Source: Silene latifolia (taxonomy: Eukaryota > Streptophyta > Magnoliopsida > Caryophyllales > Caryophyllaceae). From it: a DNA stretch of 64,000 nt. Position 1 is the stretch's first letter; every line of letters starts with the position of its first letter. The position numbers and the translations under genes were made by a program. The stretch is from positions 574,001 through 638,000 of the forward strand of contig NC_133526.1 of NCBI RefSeq assembly GCF_048544455.1. The letters are read 5' to 3'. Under the pieces are notes generated by a model. It did not search any database, was not told the origin of the DNA, and saw nothing but the letters and a program-made list of their open reading frames with translations. Below, one piece after another: positions 13,327 to 26,565 of this stretch.

Positions 13327-16214
13327 TCTATAAATACTATTAGAAGGCTAGCCTAAAAATGGCACATAGACAATGCCACATTGGATGAAAAAAATCCACG
13401 TATACAATAACACGTGACTTGGCAAACTAATATGATGTGGATTATCCAATTTATTATTATATTGCATTAATTTAATTCACTTATTTACTTTAAAAATCTA
13501 TCCATATTCCATTAGATTTAAATTTAATTAACTAAAAAAAAAACTACAATAAAAAAATACGCATTAACTATAAGTTAATAATTTCAAGATATTTCATATG
13601 GAGTACTATTATATGTATTCGAAATAAATAAAAAATTGAATACATAAGAAATTAAGAACGAAGAAGAATAAATGAAGTTGAAAACAAAAAAATTGTATTG
13701 TCACTAATTCACTACTTTTTTTTAAAGGCATTAACTCACTATTATTGTTACTATAACTTTGTTGTATATAAAAGATCTTTTACAGAACTAATTAATCGAC
13801 AAATAAGTATTAAAGATCATATAAAATATTAAAATATTTATTTAATTTAAGTAATTTACAAACAAATTCTGTAAATACTTAAGTGAAATTAAACACTAAT
13901 AATAGAATTTTAAAAGGGTAGAAATACCGTATTTAGTTCATGAAATTATTTCACGTAAAGGATAAGGTTTTGGAAAATATAAAATATATGGAAAATAAAA
14001 TATTTATTTAATTTAAGTAATTTACAAACAAATTCTGTAAATACTTAAGTAAATCTATACAATATAGTTAAAAGGCTAGATTAAAGCATTTAATTTAATT
14101 TCACATGGCATTAGCATTTAATATTTTATACCCCATTAATTTCCATTAGTTTTTATTGACTGTTTAATTATTAATTATTAATTATTATTAGATTATTGGT
14201 TATTCGATATGATTCTTAAAAAAAATTGAATGATTACTAAAAGTCCTTACAAAAAAGTCATTACATATTGTGTAACATACAAATAAAGAAAATCAAAAGA
14301 CATCATTAATATTCTTAAACTAAATGTATATATTAAAGATTTGATGAGCTAAAAAAACCAAAAAAAAAGATGTAATTTACCAAAATTCACATAAAAATTT
14401 CATAATTTACAATAATATTTCACATTTTAATTGAAATTTTTGGAAGAGAACATAGATGTTAGTGAATCGGTTAAATTTTTTCATATTAACACAACTTATA
14501 AAATTAAAGTATATATTTATTTATTTCTTTAAAATCTATATAATAAATAGTATAAAAAGGCTAACATTGAGTACACTTTTAAATGACATTTGATATAACC
14601 ACATGATTTCAAGAAGCCATATTACAAGTCTCATCATATCATCATTATTGTCTTTTATGTCCCCTAATATTTATTCTTACAATTACAATATTAAAAAAAA
14701 TTAAAGAAGACAACAAACTTTTTATCTTCTTCCACTTCAATACTTTATTCAATTCACCACAAGCATTTAACCATACTTTTCATATTCTTTCTCCATAACT
14801 CATTTATCAAGTTTCTTTATAATGATTCATATTTTTAGTTTACCTTAAATCTTTTGATGATATTATGACTTCTTAATTACTACTTTTTTTTCTTGAGATG
14901 ATAATTTTTATTTCATGAGCACAACAATAGACATGCATTTTTATTATAATTTTTAATCAGCCTACAGCTCATTCGTTTTTCTCATGTTCTCTTTTCCATT
15001 ATAAGATTTTACTATATTGGTCAAACTTATTTGATAATATTTTAAATATACTCGGTATATCTTATGCAATTTTGTATTTTGTGTACAAATAATTTTGGCA
15101 TAATACTAATTTGTACAATTGATTGAATTTTCACGAGCATGACATATTTGAAGATCAATACGTGCAAATGACAATCGACAAGTATGTGGATTTTTTAAGA
15201 GGTAGCATGATGTTTCTCATTTTTTTCTTAGAATTTCTGTTTTTTGGGAGATTTTCCTATTTTAATTATTAATACATGACAATCGGTGAGTACAGAACAC
15301 AATTTAAGAATTATCAATTTTTTTATTTTAAATATTAGTTCAATATCAGTTAACACGATATTTGATGTTGGAGGATGTGTTCATATAGATGATCAAATCT
15401 GAAGCTCGTGAATGGAGTAATCACCATATTGATGATGTATTTTTATGTCGTTGACATTTTAATTGATATTAGCCTATCTATTTTTGTTCCAATAATTATG
15501 CTAAGGTTTTTAGCCTATTAGTTATTCTTGGCCTTTTAGTTGTAGTGATAGTATCGACACAACATCGACGGATAATCTTACAAGAGAAAAAAAACCATCA
15601 AATGATAATTAAATTTGAAATGGAGAGACACGTATTCAATGTATTCAATTACTATATTAGTCTTACTTCATTCACTTTGTTAGGCTATTTTTCTTTTACC
15701 TATTGAAGGAGAAAAACTTGACCGCCTTTGGTAAATTGGCTTGAAGTTACATAATACATTACCCATGTATAAATATTAATCATTGATTTCTATATAAACA
15801 ACTTATGTCTATATACATGTAATTAGACTATTTAATTTGAGTATGATGAATTGAGAATGCAAATCATTACTGAATTTACGAGTTAGCATAAATCATAAAT
15901 CATCAGAGCAATGAGCAACGTCATTCGTTCAACATATACATTCAAAAAAACTCTCTACTAAATGCCTAAATCCCATTAATTTACTAGGTTGTTAATAGAG
16001 GAGAAGAAGAGTTACTCATGATATGCCTCTATTCCCCACTAATCTCATATTATTATTGTTTATATTACCGTGTTATTATGTTCAATCTCATAATTTCCAT
16101 CCTATTTTATCGTCTGCAATGTTTCCAAATCAAAATCTGTTTTATACAAGTAGTATTAATAAAAAAAAGAAAATTTGTATAGGACCCGTGATTTTTCACG
16201 GGTTTCAAAACTAG
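13327..16214 (+). mobile_element. Helitron 1, non-autonomous
   Basis: The 5' end is TCTATAAATACTATTAGAAG at 13327 preceded by A. The 3' end is a hairpin CCCGTGA-loop-TCACGGG followed 9 bases later by CTAG (16211-16214) and then T. Insertion between A and T with TC and CTAG ends is the Helitron rule. The left flank ends ...TACTATTA and the right begins TTATTATT, so it landed in the (TTA)n tail of RLE copy D. The interior is AT-rich with no Rep/helicase frame. Its first 150 bp match the 5' end of Helitron 3 (inverted near 41950-42103). A second TC-type 5' end (TCTATATAATAAATAG) lies at 14535, so the element may be composite. Confidence 0.75.
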
Positions 16215-16307
16215 TTATTATTATTATTATTATTATTATTAATATTATTTTTTTTTTTTTTTTTTTTTAATAATAAGCGCAGCTTTCATTAAAAGAATCA
16301 TAAAAGT

Positions 16308-19300
16308 TTACATGAAATTGGTGGGGAGCCGAGAGACAATCTGGGCTCCTACACCCTTAGCAACAACAAAGCTAAGTCTAGTAAAAATGTAAGCGGCCAC
16401 CCGAGCCCCCGCATCCTGAGATACGAGAATTTCGGATCCGCTTGAGCAAGGCAACAACATCCGAACCCGCTCCCAAGTGAAGAGAAAGAGAAAGGAAGGA
16501 AACCATAACCCGCTATCGCGCACAAATCCCCATACTTAGCACACTTTCGGAGCGATCGGCATCGACAACCCGGCCAGCACAAAATCCGTCATCCCGATCC
16601 CGAGTCAAAGGAGAAGAACCTGTCAAGTCAACGCACACATCACGCCCCCGTCCCAAGAATAAAGCAATAAATCCGCAGGACGAAGAGAGCCACCATGTCC
16701 ATCAACCAAACCGATATCAACCTCCTTTCCCGCAATAATACGGATCTATAGCGGATGTCGAAAAGAGTGTCCCGGACAAGGTTATGCCGATGTTTAACGC
16801 CCACGGACCAAGACAAGAAACAGCGTGGTCCTCATAAACATCCTCGGAAAAACCCGAGAGCAAGCCGGACATGGCCTAGATACCGTGAATAACGGAACAC
16901 CCGACGATACCCCAAAGACACTACGGTAAGTCCTCCCGTTCATAGTCCGACCCAAATCCGAGATAAGAACCGCACGTAACCAATCGAGGAGTGAGAACCT
17001 GCCGAGACTCGCCATAAAGCAAGCCGGCGTGGTGTCAAAGAGAAAACAGACTGAGGTAGCGATGAATCGTCGCGAAATAAATATCCGCCAATTTCTTCAT
17101 AAGTTTGGGGGGCGACAATTTCACTAGGGTTACCTAAAATACCAGATCCTCGTAGTCGCAAAAACACCGCGCGGCATCATCAAAAGCAGGGCCGGCGGCT
17201 ACAATACCGGAAGGGCGAGAGCTTAGCACTGCAAACCAAAGAGACCGCAAACGGGACGCAATAAAAGCATAAAATAAAACATCTCCCGCCGCATAGACAC
17301 CAAGACCACCAAGGCTGAAAAGGGAATGTAGCAAGGCGCCACCGCTAATCCCAAAACCCGCCCGACGCGGTGACAATACGTTCAAGTCGGAACGAAGAGC
17401 GGCATCAAAAGAAAGATGGACAGACCCAAAAACACTAGGAGAGCAAGTACGAAGTGAGAAGTAGAGCTTGGAAATACCAGTACAAGCTCGAAGAAGAAGC
17501 AACACACATTGCGGGTCCTCAATCCTCGCAACCAAATCCATTAGCTCAATGGTCTTGGTTACTCTCTTCGCCACAATCTCACCGCTAAAATCGAACAAGC
17601 ACCGATAGGTCCACCCAAAACAAGAACACCACGCAATGGAGAAATAGAAGGGGAAAACCCCTAAGCCGACTCAGGATCCTCAACAGGCCAAAAGACCTCC
17701 GTCTTGGAGACATTAAGATGCAATCCAAACCGAGGGCCATCTACCATAATCAAATCCAAGACCTTCTCCACCTCCAAAGTATCACCCACGATGGTGCCAT
17801 CATCTAAGTACCACGCCTGCAAAGTGAGGTCAAAAGTGTCCCGGATCTTGCAAACTAAAGGATGCAAAACCAAAGCGAAAAGCAAAGGGCCCAACGGATC
17901 ACCCTGCTGAACACCCTGACAAGACCACAAGCAGTGCTCTCCATAAAAAAGGCGGGCCGGGCTGGAATAACAAAACTCCACCCAACGTGAGAGAGCCGGG
18001 CAATGACGGCGGACCTCCTGAAGCATGGTCGAACGATCAACAAGGTTGAACGCATTCTGGAAATCAACCAGTAACATAGAAACCCCCACCTCAGCACCTC
18101 GAGCCTCAATGAGCCGGTTCAAGGCATGTAAGATAGCCTCTCCTCCACCGGACACACCCACCCCAAACTGAAGTCCATCAAAATAAGAAGATAAAGAAGG
18201 ACCAACCATAAAAGCACCAACCTTAGAGACAAGTCGTCTCTAGAACGTGCCAACAACAATAGGACGAACCCCACCACCCGGTTTAACAAGTGGCGTGAGA
18301 GGGGCGCTGACAATGTACTCACCCAGAGGAAGAGGACACCGGCCCTCAAGAAAAATATTAACCACCCTAGTAATAGAAGTGATCAAATCATCAGAGATAG
18401 CCACAGCAGCGCCACTCAAACAGTCCATAAGGTGCTGGGCACGAAAACCATCCCGCCCACAAGAAGTACCGCGTGGGAAGCTCCGAATCATATCCAAAAC
18501 CACAGTCGAAGAGGCAACCAGTGGATGATGATCCCCAGACAAAGGAGGCAAAGAAGGAGGCGGGGCGACATGATGCTTCTCACGCAAGGCCACTAGAGTG
18601 GCATCGGAGTAAGGGGCAATACCTGATGAAGAAAGCACTCGCACAGCAGCAGTATAATGACCATCACAAATCTTCCTCCGACATTGCCGAAGGTTAAGCT
18701 CACTCAAATCAAGATCCTCCTCCACAAGAAAGGAAGGGGGAACCTCATCCAAAGTCGCCCGCACGAGTTGCAAACTTCCACCAGGCACACCCCAAGCAAG
18801 AATAGCACTGGCAATACTCTCCTCCTGGCGCTGACGTCTGACAGCGGTCCTACACTCAAGATTACTCCTCGGGGAAAAGGTCTTAAGTATACAAAGGGGC
18901 AACACAATCAAACGAATCCAGCAGGAGAGGTCACCAGGAGAGCCACCCACATCGTCCAAAGCCCCTTTTAAAACCCGAGCAAACCCAAGACGACACTTAG
19001 GAGGGATAGATTTCGCAGTGCACAAACCCAACGAAAGCAAACGATCAAGCAAAGAGATAGTCCAACCAACTGGCTCAACCCCAACATCAGACGAGATAAC
19101 CGATGGAGATGGAACAAAAGGCCGAGGAATACCATAAATAAAAAAGCGGATATGGCCATCACCACAATTCGGAGGATCCACAACAGAACCATCCTCACTA
19201 TGCCGACATTTAGTAGTAAAAGGATGAGTGGTAAGACACTCCCCACATAACCAGACCCCCATCCGCTGCAAAGTAGTCTCAGCATTAGAAAAAACCATCA

Positions 19301-19463
19301 AACTATCAGAAAGAGTTTGACGCGTAAGTGCCATAGCTTCACCACGACAATGTCGATCCTTAAAGTGCCGTAGGAGGGAGGCTTTAACGAGGCCCTTTCC
19401 ACTACCATCACGACACCCATGAAGACCAACGAAAGGGCAGTGATATCGAACCAAAGCAGGCAT
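16308..19463 (-). pseudogene. Non-LTR polyprotein (zinc finger - RT - CCHC - RLE), copy D, broken
   Basis: The start at 19463 gives MPALVRYHCPFVGLHGC with a C2H2-like finger ending FKDRHC; a second cluster WLCGECL...KCRH follows. The frame stays open for 407 codons through GTSCGRDGFRAQHLMDCL, the first RT motif, to a TAG at 18240-18242. That stop replaces the Trp of the copy A motif VGTVWRRL (a TGG to TAG change). RT continues in the same frame from 18209 (GVQQGDPLGPLLF, YLDDGTIVGD) to a frameshift near 17655. The thumb lies at 17598-17134, and the CCHC and endonuclease region (17015-16308) is broken into several frames. The stop is at 16308-16310. The RT active site is intact here: FxDD appears as YLDD. 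Confidence 0.82.
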
Positions 19464-20358
19464 GGCGTGAAAGATGCAAAGCTATCGAAATGCTAGCAAC
19501 CCACACGCATACCCACAACACAAGTCAACCGAAACAACACTAGCCTCTGAAAAGCGTGCGGGCAGAATAAAATAAAATACAAAACCAAGCAGGTGAGGTA
19601 TAAATGCAAGTCAACCCTGCAAGTGTAAGGATACACTCACCTTACCATGTTTATGGAAAAAGAACAACCCACACACAAAACAATCCGAAAGCAAAACTTG
19701 CAGAGCCAAGCACCGCACTGTAGTTGCAGAATCCGGCAGCAAAACCCACGGAAAGCAGGTCGCAGAGGATGCAGGCAACCAGCACCTCGAGTAGCAGCAG
19801 CCGGCAACCAACCCAAAACTGAAGTCGAAAACCCGAAATCTCGAAAACCCGAGATCGTACTCCCGAAAAAGAACAACAACACAGACAATTCCGAAGAACG
19901 TCGCCAGAGATAATATGTTGTTTGCTGAAGGTGAGGACGACCTAGAGTAACAGGAACAGCCGACAACAATGGCGACGGCAGCCGAACAGAAACAAGCAGA
20001 AAAAAGAAAAAAAAAGCCCTAATCGCGAAAACGGCAAAGAACGCCACACACAGTCATGCACGACGGGAGGTCTAATGCCGACGTGCTGCGGTGGGGTGGT
20101 ACCCTGGTGGCAGCCGGTGACAGAAGCAGCAACAACGAAGTCACAGAAAAGAACCCCGCAACAACGCTCACTGAAAACGATCCCCAACGCAAAACCACCC
20201 AGGAAACGATGACACCGGCGACGTGAGGTGACCGGCGTTGAGAAAATCCGACGGTTACTTGAGGTGACCGGCCGGTGTGCAGTGGTGGCAGACGCAAACA
20301 ACAAAGCCCTAACGCAAAATCGCAGATCGCCTCTCCTGACCTCTCCTGACCTCTCTCT
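19464..20358 (-). other. GC-rich 5' untranslated region of copy D
   Basis: About 900 bp lie between the 5' tip and the conserved start codon. It repeats the GGCGACGTGAGGTGACCGGC-type motif seen in copy A's leader but is otherwise diverged. Open frames on either strand are not shared between copies. Confidence 0.6.
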
Positions 20359-20383
20359 ATTATTATTATTATTATTATTATTT
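20359..20383. repeat. (ATT)8 junction between RLE copy D and the L1 LINE
   Basis: This is a pure ATT tract between the 5' tip of copy D (20358) and the 3' end of the L1 element (TTTTGCAGAGAG from about 20380). It is read here as the shared microsatellite target or tail. Confidence 0.8.
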
Positions 20384-20520
20384 TGCAGAGAGATTAGGAT
20401 CTATTCTTATTAAGATAATCAAGAAGTACAGATCCAAAGACCATCAATCTACAAGGGAGCCAGTGTGGCCACCTAGAAGAAACAACAAACGCCTAACAAA
20501 AAACCAAATAAAAAAACTCA

Positions 20521-23500
20521 TCAAATACTAACATAAGTTTGAAGTCTAATAAAAAGTAAATATTGAATTCTCCAAATTAGAACAGTTGGAGCAGAGTGAA
20601 GCCGCTTTAAGATCCTTCTGTTGCGCTCCTTCCAAATAAGGTATATGACACTCACAAGAAGGCATCTCCGCTGCCTCTTTACCAAAGCAGATCCCCTATT
20701 ATGCAGCTTGTACCAACGGAGGATCCTAGACAAACTACCCTGAACAGGCATTTGCATTCGGCAAGAAACTTGAGACCAAACCTCTTTAGAGTAGGGGCAG
20801 GCAAAGAACAGGTGGGCAACTGTTCCAGCAGCTCTCTGACACAGCACATACCTGTTAACAAGCATCATCCCTCTTTGGCAAAGGTTGTCCACAGTAGGCA
20901 GTCGATTCTCTGCAGCCAGAAGACCAATAAAAGCATGCTTATGGACATTAAGAGAGTCCCCCAGAGTCCTGTGATAAGAGTGAACATGCCCTTTTCTCCT
21001 CAAACTCTCATAAATCAAACTATTATACCCAGGAGCAAGCAAGAGCTGTTTTGCCTGCTAAATACCACATGTGTACGAGACCAGACTATCCCTGCATGCA
21101 ATGATGTTTCCCCAGAACCAGGAGTGAGCATCAGTTACTTGGAAAGTCCAAAAACTAGCTCCCTTAAGAATGTAAGCATTAACTCACTGAACCCATATAT
21201 TAGGAACATCACTTTCAAGCTTCTTAATCCACCCCATCATCTGTGCTTTGTTCCAACTCAAAATCTCTTTGATGTCAACACCTCATTCTTTTCTTGGCCG
21301 ACATAAGCTCTCCCAGCTTTTAAAGACCATCCTTCTTTGCCCTTCTCCAACACCCCAGAGAAAGTCTTTACACATTTTATGGATCTTCTTAGCTATCCCT
21401 TTTGGTAAAAGGATACTAGCCCCCAAAAAATTTTGAATCCCAAAAATAACTGAGTTGATAAGAGCCACTTTTCCAACATAACTCAAAGAGGTATTAGCCC
21501 AATGGGTTATTTTACTTCTAACTTTGTCCAGCATAGGTATAAACATCCTTTGGGTTAGCCTTGCTCCAAACAAAGGAATGCCTAAGTACCTCACTGGTAG
21601 CTCACCCTCAACATAACCAGTAGAATCAAGGATAAACTGCTTTAATTGGGAGTTGACACCTCCAAAAAACAAATTAAGACTTCATAGGATTAGCTCTGAG
21701 CCCAGAATAGCCAGCAAACAAAGTTAAGCACTGATTTATAGTAGCTTGAATTGAGGGTAGGCCCCCTAGTGAAAATCAGAAGATCATCAGCAAAAATCAA
21801 ATGGGTGAGCTTAACCATTACACATTTTGGTTGTAAGAAAATCCACGGTAAGTAGGAAGTTGCCTCAATAGCCTAGACAAGACCTCCATACACAGAGTGA
21901 AGAGGTAGGGAGACAGTGGGTCACCTTGCTTCAACCCCCTTTTGCCATGGAAATAACTCTCAGTAGAGCCATTGACATTAATAGAGACATATATGAGGTG
22001 GAAATACAAGAAAGAACCCAATTAGAAAAATTTGTTAGGAAACCAAACCTTTGCATACACTGAGCCAAAAAAATCCAGTTGACAGAATCAAAAGCTTTCT
22101 GAATGTCAACTTTAACGATGCATCTTGGAGTCAGCAAACTTCTATTATACTTAAAAGCCAACTCATGAGCAAGCATAGAATTGTCAAACAAATCCCTTCC
22201 TTCAATAAAAGCAGCTTGTTCCAATCCTACAATATCTCCCAAAACTGACTTCATTCTATTAACCAAAATCTTACTAACAGTCTTGTAAAAAACTGTGCAA
22301 CAAGAGATTGGCCTAAAATCAGAGACAGACTGGGGGGGCATCCTTCTTGGGAGTCAAGGCTATAAGAGTAGAGTTAGCAGCTCTTGGCATTCTTCCAGTA
22401 TGGAAAAATTCTATCACAGCAGCAATGAAATCAGGACCAGTGATCTCCTATGTGTCCTTAAAGAAACCAGAGGAATAACCATCCACTCCAGGACTTTTGT
22501 TTCTATCAATAGAAAAGAGAGCATGTTTAATCTCCGTGAGAGTGACCATAGTATCCAGATGTGAGACATTTTGAAGGGTATTATGAGTAAATAACTCAGC
22601 CGGGATAGGCTGAATATTTTCCTTAGAGCCAAGAAGAGATCTGTAAAAGTCTAGAAAAGCCAGGGCAACTTCAGCATGGCCAGTACAAACAGTCCCATGA
22701 ATATCTTTAATTAGCCCAATAGTGTTCCTACTCTTTCTAGCTGCTATACTAGCATACAAATACTTAGTATTAGCACCACTAAGCTTACGGTGCTGGACCT
22801 TAGCCTTCTGAGCCAAAACCCTCATTTCTGCTTTCTTAATAGTCAGGTAAATGGTACAAATTTTATTTTCTTCCCCAAGAAGAAGAGGATCCAGAGGAGA
22901 GGAATGGAGAAGAATTTGGCATTGAGTAAGGGCAGTCTTAGCTGCAAGCACTCTTTGAGTAATGCCAGAAAACTCATGTTTATGAGTATCCTTTAAATAA
23001 CTTCTGAGCCTCTTCAATTAGGAAAACAATCCAAAGTTTTTAGAGCAATGAGTAGGAAGGCACTAGTGATCAACAATACTTTGACTAAAGCCAGGAGAGA
23101 GAGACCAACAATTAAGATATTTAAAAGATCTTATAGAAGAGAAAGTAGTGGCAGTGTTAAGAACTATTGCAGCATGGTCAGATATTCCAGTAGGGAGAAA
23201 ATTCACAACATAAGATAGAATATTAGCATACCAGTGGGGATTAACCAAAAGCCTATCCAATTTAGCCCATCTAGGAGAATGCTCCTGCTTATTGTGCCAC
23301 GTATAGAGCCCCCCAGTGTAAGGGTGATCAGACAAGGCACAAGCCTGAAGACATTCTCTAAACTCTTCCATTTGTCTGTCATGTATAACACAACCAACCC
23401 GTTCATCGGCACTAAGAGACACGTTAAAGTCACCCAAACAAACCTAGGGGGAATGAATCCCAGAAGACAGAAGCCTTAAACTATCCCATAAGCTACATCT

Positions 23501-23847
23501 TTCAGAGGCTCTATTAAAAGTATAGATAAAAGTAGCCTCAATTCTATCCTGACTAGCATGGTGGAGCAAAGAGCAATGAAAAAATTGGGCACCTCTTGCC
23601 AGCACATTGACTTGTACTGAGACAGGGTTCCACAAAACCCAAAGCCTACCCCCAGAATGCATGTCATAGTTAGTAATTATCTGGTAACTATGAAACTTAG
23701 TCCATGAATTAATCCAAAATATTGATGCTTAACATGAGTTTCTAAAATAACTCCACAATCAACCTCATTAACTCTCAGGAAGCCTAAAACCTCCTGTTGT
23801 TTTAAGGGGTCAGTCATCCCCCTCACATTCCAGGAGGAAATGATCAT
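20521..23847 (-). pseudogene. L1 ORF2: APE endonuclease - reverse transcriptase - zf-RVT, broken
   Basis: The start ATG at 23847 gives MIISSWNVRGM, the typical opening of plant L1 endonuclease. Further endonuclease motifs are MGDFNVSL (23437), KLDRLLVN and GISDHAA. RT motifs run from 23017: [52 protein letters not shown]. The catalytic FADD is readable near 21785-21815 in a broken stretch. The C-terminal zinc-binding RT domain (zf-RVT) lies at 21042-20521 (NRLPTVDNLCQRG, HLFFACPYSKEVW). At least four frame breaks separate these blocks. The enzyme normally nicks DNA and copies LINE RNA. Confidence 0.85.
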
Positions 23848-24769
23848 TGAGGTGATAGAGGGGCTGGTTGACCACCGGGATCAATCTCCACAACAGTGCC
23901 CTGATTTAATGCCACATGAACTTGTTCCTGATTCACTTCAAGACACACTAAAACTGGCTCTTCAGTAGAAAGTACAGCATATTGGTTCCCTAAGTCAGTT
24001 ACCACTGAATTAGTAGTAACAACAAAGATTTTTTTTGGAGTGCTCTTCTTAGGAGGGGGTTGGAAACCCTCTTTATCCTGCCTAGTAACAGTCACAACAA
24101 CATGCTCAATGATAGGTTGCTTAGGCTTGTAGACTAGCTTAGGTTTGTTCTTGCTGCATCTGTCCTGGATATGCCCAATTTTCTTACATGAATGGCAAAA
24201 ATGAGGCACCACTCATAAACAATCTTTTGTAAAACAGTACCACGGTATGGAGTTTGGAGAGTCTTACCTTTAGGCAACTCTTTTGAGACATCAACCTCCA
24301 CCAATATTCGAGCAAAAGCAATCTTGCTCTTTATGGTGGTAGGTTTATCTGCACAAATTGGCTTCCCTACAAAACTTGCCACTTTACTCAATGCAGATTG
24401 AGACCAGAAACATGGGTCAAGGTATATTGGGACAATGGTGATCTCAGCTAGTTCCTCTGCAACCGTAGGAGACCAAGACTTAAAAACCAAAGGATAACCA
24501 TTAACATTCCAAGAGTCTGCCTGAATAGCAGTCATGTCCTCCTTAGTCAGGAAACGAAAGTAATACCACCCACGATAAAAGTAAAGAATTTCGGGTGTGG
24601 TGATATGATTCCAGTGTTTGGAAACCAAAGTGTTAAGCTCCACAATCGAAGTTTTCTTACCCATAACCGTACTAACTAGAGTTGTGCTCCAATATTCAAC
24701 TTCATCAGCAATGCCAGCTTCATTAATAATAACCTCAGATTCATTACCTTTGACAAAAGACAATGACAT
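23844..24769 (-). pseudogene. L1 ORF1 nucleic-acid-binding protein (DUF4283 + CCHC), one frameshift
   Basis: The start at 24769 gives MSLSFVKGNESEVI. The DUF4283-like fold covers about residues 20-190 (YFRFLTKEDMTAI, SWNVNGYPLVFKSW, SPTVAEELAEITIVPIYLDP). A frameshift near 24210 moves to the frame carrying the zinc knuckle CHSCKKIGHIQDRC (C-x2-C-x4-H-x4-C) and a basic tail. The stop TGA (23846-23844) overlaps the ATG of ORF2 (23847-23845) as ATGA. The protein coats LINE RNA in the ribonucleoprotein. DUF4283-CCHC ORF1s are characteristic of plant L1 elements. Confidence 0.8.
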
Positions 24770-25162
24770 ACCCTGACTAAATGATTTTAGGGTATGGGCA
24801 TATGGTTTCTTTGGAGGGGGGGTTATTAACCATAGGAGGAACCACTTCAGAAACTACTGGGGTAATAGGAGGATTTACCTTTGCACGCGATGCTCCTGTC
24901 ACCGGAGAAGACCATGGATTAACCGAAGGACTCATGAAATCCCCTAAATTCGCATATTTAGGAGAACGGGCAACTGAATCTCCTTGACCCGTGGAAATCT
25001 TTTCATTTGATTTTGTATTACGACCGACAGCCGGAATTTGGGCGGCCGGCCCCTCGGCATGACTGCGGCGAAACCCTCAGAGGTGAAGGCGGAGTGTACC
25101 ACTCTATCGCGTAATTTCAGAGAATTTTAGAGAGAGAGAAATGAGAGAGAGACCGGGAGTTT

Positions 25163-25286
<124 letters not shown>

Positions 25287-26548
25287 TATTCTACATGGGA
25301 TATACAACTACTACACAAGTTTGACCCATTTATACTTTCAATTTACTCGACCCAATTACACTTCCAATTTACTCGGCCCAGCTCCTTTCCCGACTCATTT
25401 ATTATTTTATTATATTTCTCATCTTATTTTGATTTATTAATTATTATTGCCGTAATTAATTATTTAAAAAAATGCATAAATTATTAATATCACATTTACT
25501 AAATTACGGGTTATTACAAAAATACAAAGGAAAATAGTCAAAATACTTGGGTTTCTCTCTCTAATTGCATAAAAATGAAGCTTAGAGTTTTAAGATATGG
25601 ATTTGAGGTATTTATATGACTCCGTAATAACCCATTACAAATTTATGCCCACAAAGGAAGAGAGATGAGGAGGGAAAACGAATAAGATGAGGTACGTCCA
25701 TTGTCTTACGCTCCACATCCTCTTCAATATTACCAAAGAATAGGTCCAAATCAGCAGAATAAGGTACGTTTTGGGAATATGAGGTAGTTTCCTCATCTTA
25801 TGCACCATATCTTACAATCTAACTAGTATTTCTAGCTTATAAACGTCATGTCCGACTTTCAAATTGCTTTGTTCTTCTTTTCCATTGTCCAACACTTGGT
25901 CCACCAAGGTACCTACATAAAGAAAGCACCTAGAGGAGTACCCTTGACTCAAAATATACATATGACAAACGGGAAAATAGCCCAAAAGAGAATGAAGAAC
26001 AAGATTTGCAAAAGTAGTCGAAATTTGAGCTTTTTGGCAATTTAACCACTCAAAATTGGGACTAATAAGGGTTTAGAAGGCATATAAAATTAAACACGTA
26101 AATTAATGTGCTAACACTATTATTTTATTTTTTATATATTAGAATTACATTATTATTTTTATTATTATTACAATATTTTTATTATTTCAGTTCAGTTTAG
26201 TTCAACTAAATTAAATTTAGTTCGGATAATTTAAGTCCAAAAGAATATGTCCTTATAATATGATGGATGATTGTTACAAATTCTTATTTAAGATTGTCTT
26301 TATTTAAGACACTCTCACAATTAATTTAAATAGACGTAAAATATAACGAGAGTTATGTGAGGTATTAACTTAAGAGGGTTTTAAGTTGTGAACAAATAGA
26401 AAAATAAGTTTATATTTGTTAGACCAAAGAAAATGGTTAATATTATAATAATTGATACGAAAGAGGTATATGTAACATTAATTTTATGTGACGTTAAGTT
26501 TATATGTCACATTAAGAGAGTCTATTTCCTCATTCAATTCCTTTTAAT
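25287..26548. other. AT-rich intergenic DNA, no gene seen
   Basis: Short frames only. The stretch 26180-26230 has degenerate TTCAGTTTAGTTCAACT-type units. No domain, TIR or LTR ends could be recognised. Confidence 0.5.
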
Positions 26549-26565
26549 AATAATAACTAGTTTTG

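Larger units (their letters stand above)
16215..20358 (-). mobile_element. RLE-type non-LTR retrotransposon, copy D (near full length)
   Basis: It has the same structure as copy A: (TTA)n and a run of about 20 T at 16215-16268, a conserved 3' end, polyprotein, GC-rich leader, and a CT-rich 5' tip (CTCTCCTGACCTCTCTCT) at 20358 abutting (ATT)8. At about 4.14 kb it closely matches copy A's 4.2 kb, supporting this as the full-length size. Helitron 1 separated it from copy C. Confidence 0.8.
20384..25160 (-). mobile_element. L1-type LINE with DUF4283/CCHC ORF1, degenerate
   Basis: Minus-strand order is a 5' UTR (24770-25160), ORF1 (24769-23844), ORF2 with APE endonuclease, RT and zf-RVT (23847-20521), and a short 3' UTR ending about 20384. 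The 5' end abuts the (ATT)n(ATTT)n block starting at 25165 and the 3' end abuts (ATT)8. The element therefore also sits inside a TAA-type microsatellite, unlike the usual TTTTAA-rich target. Confidence 0.85.
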
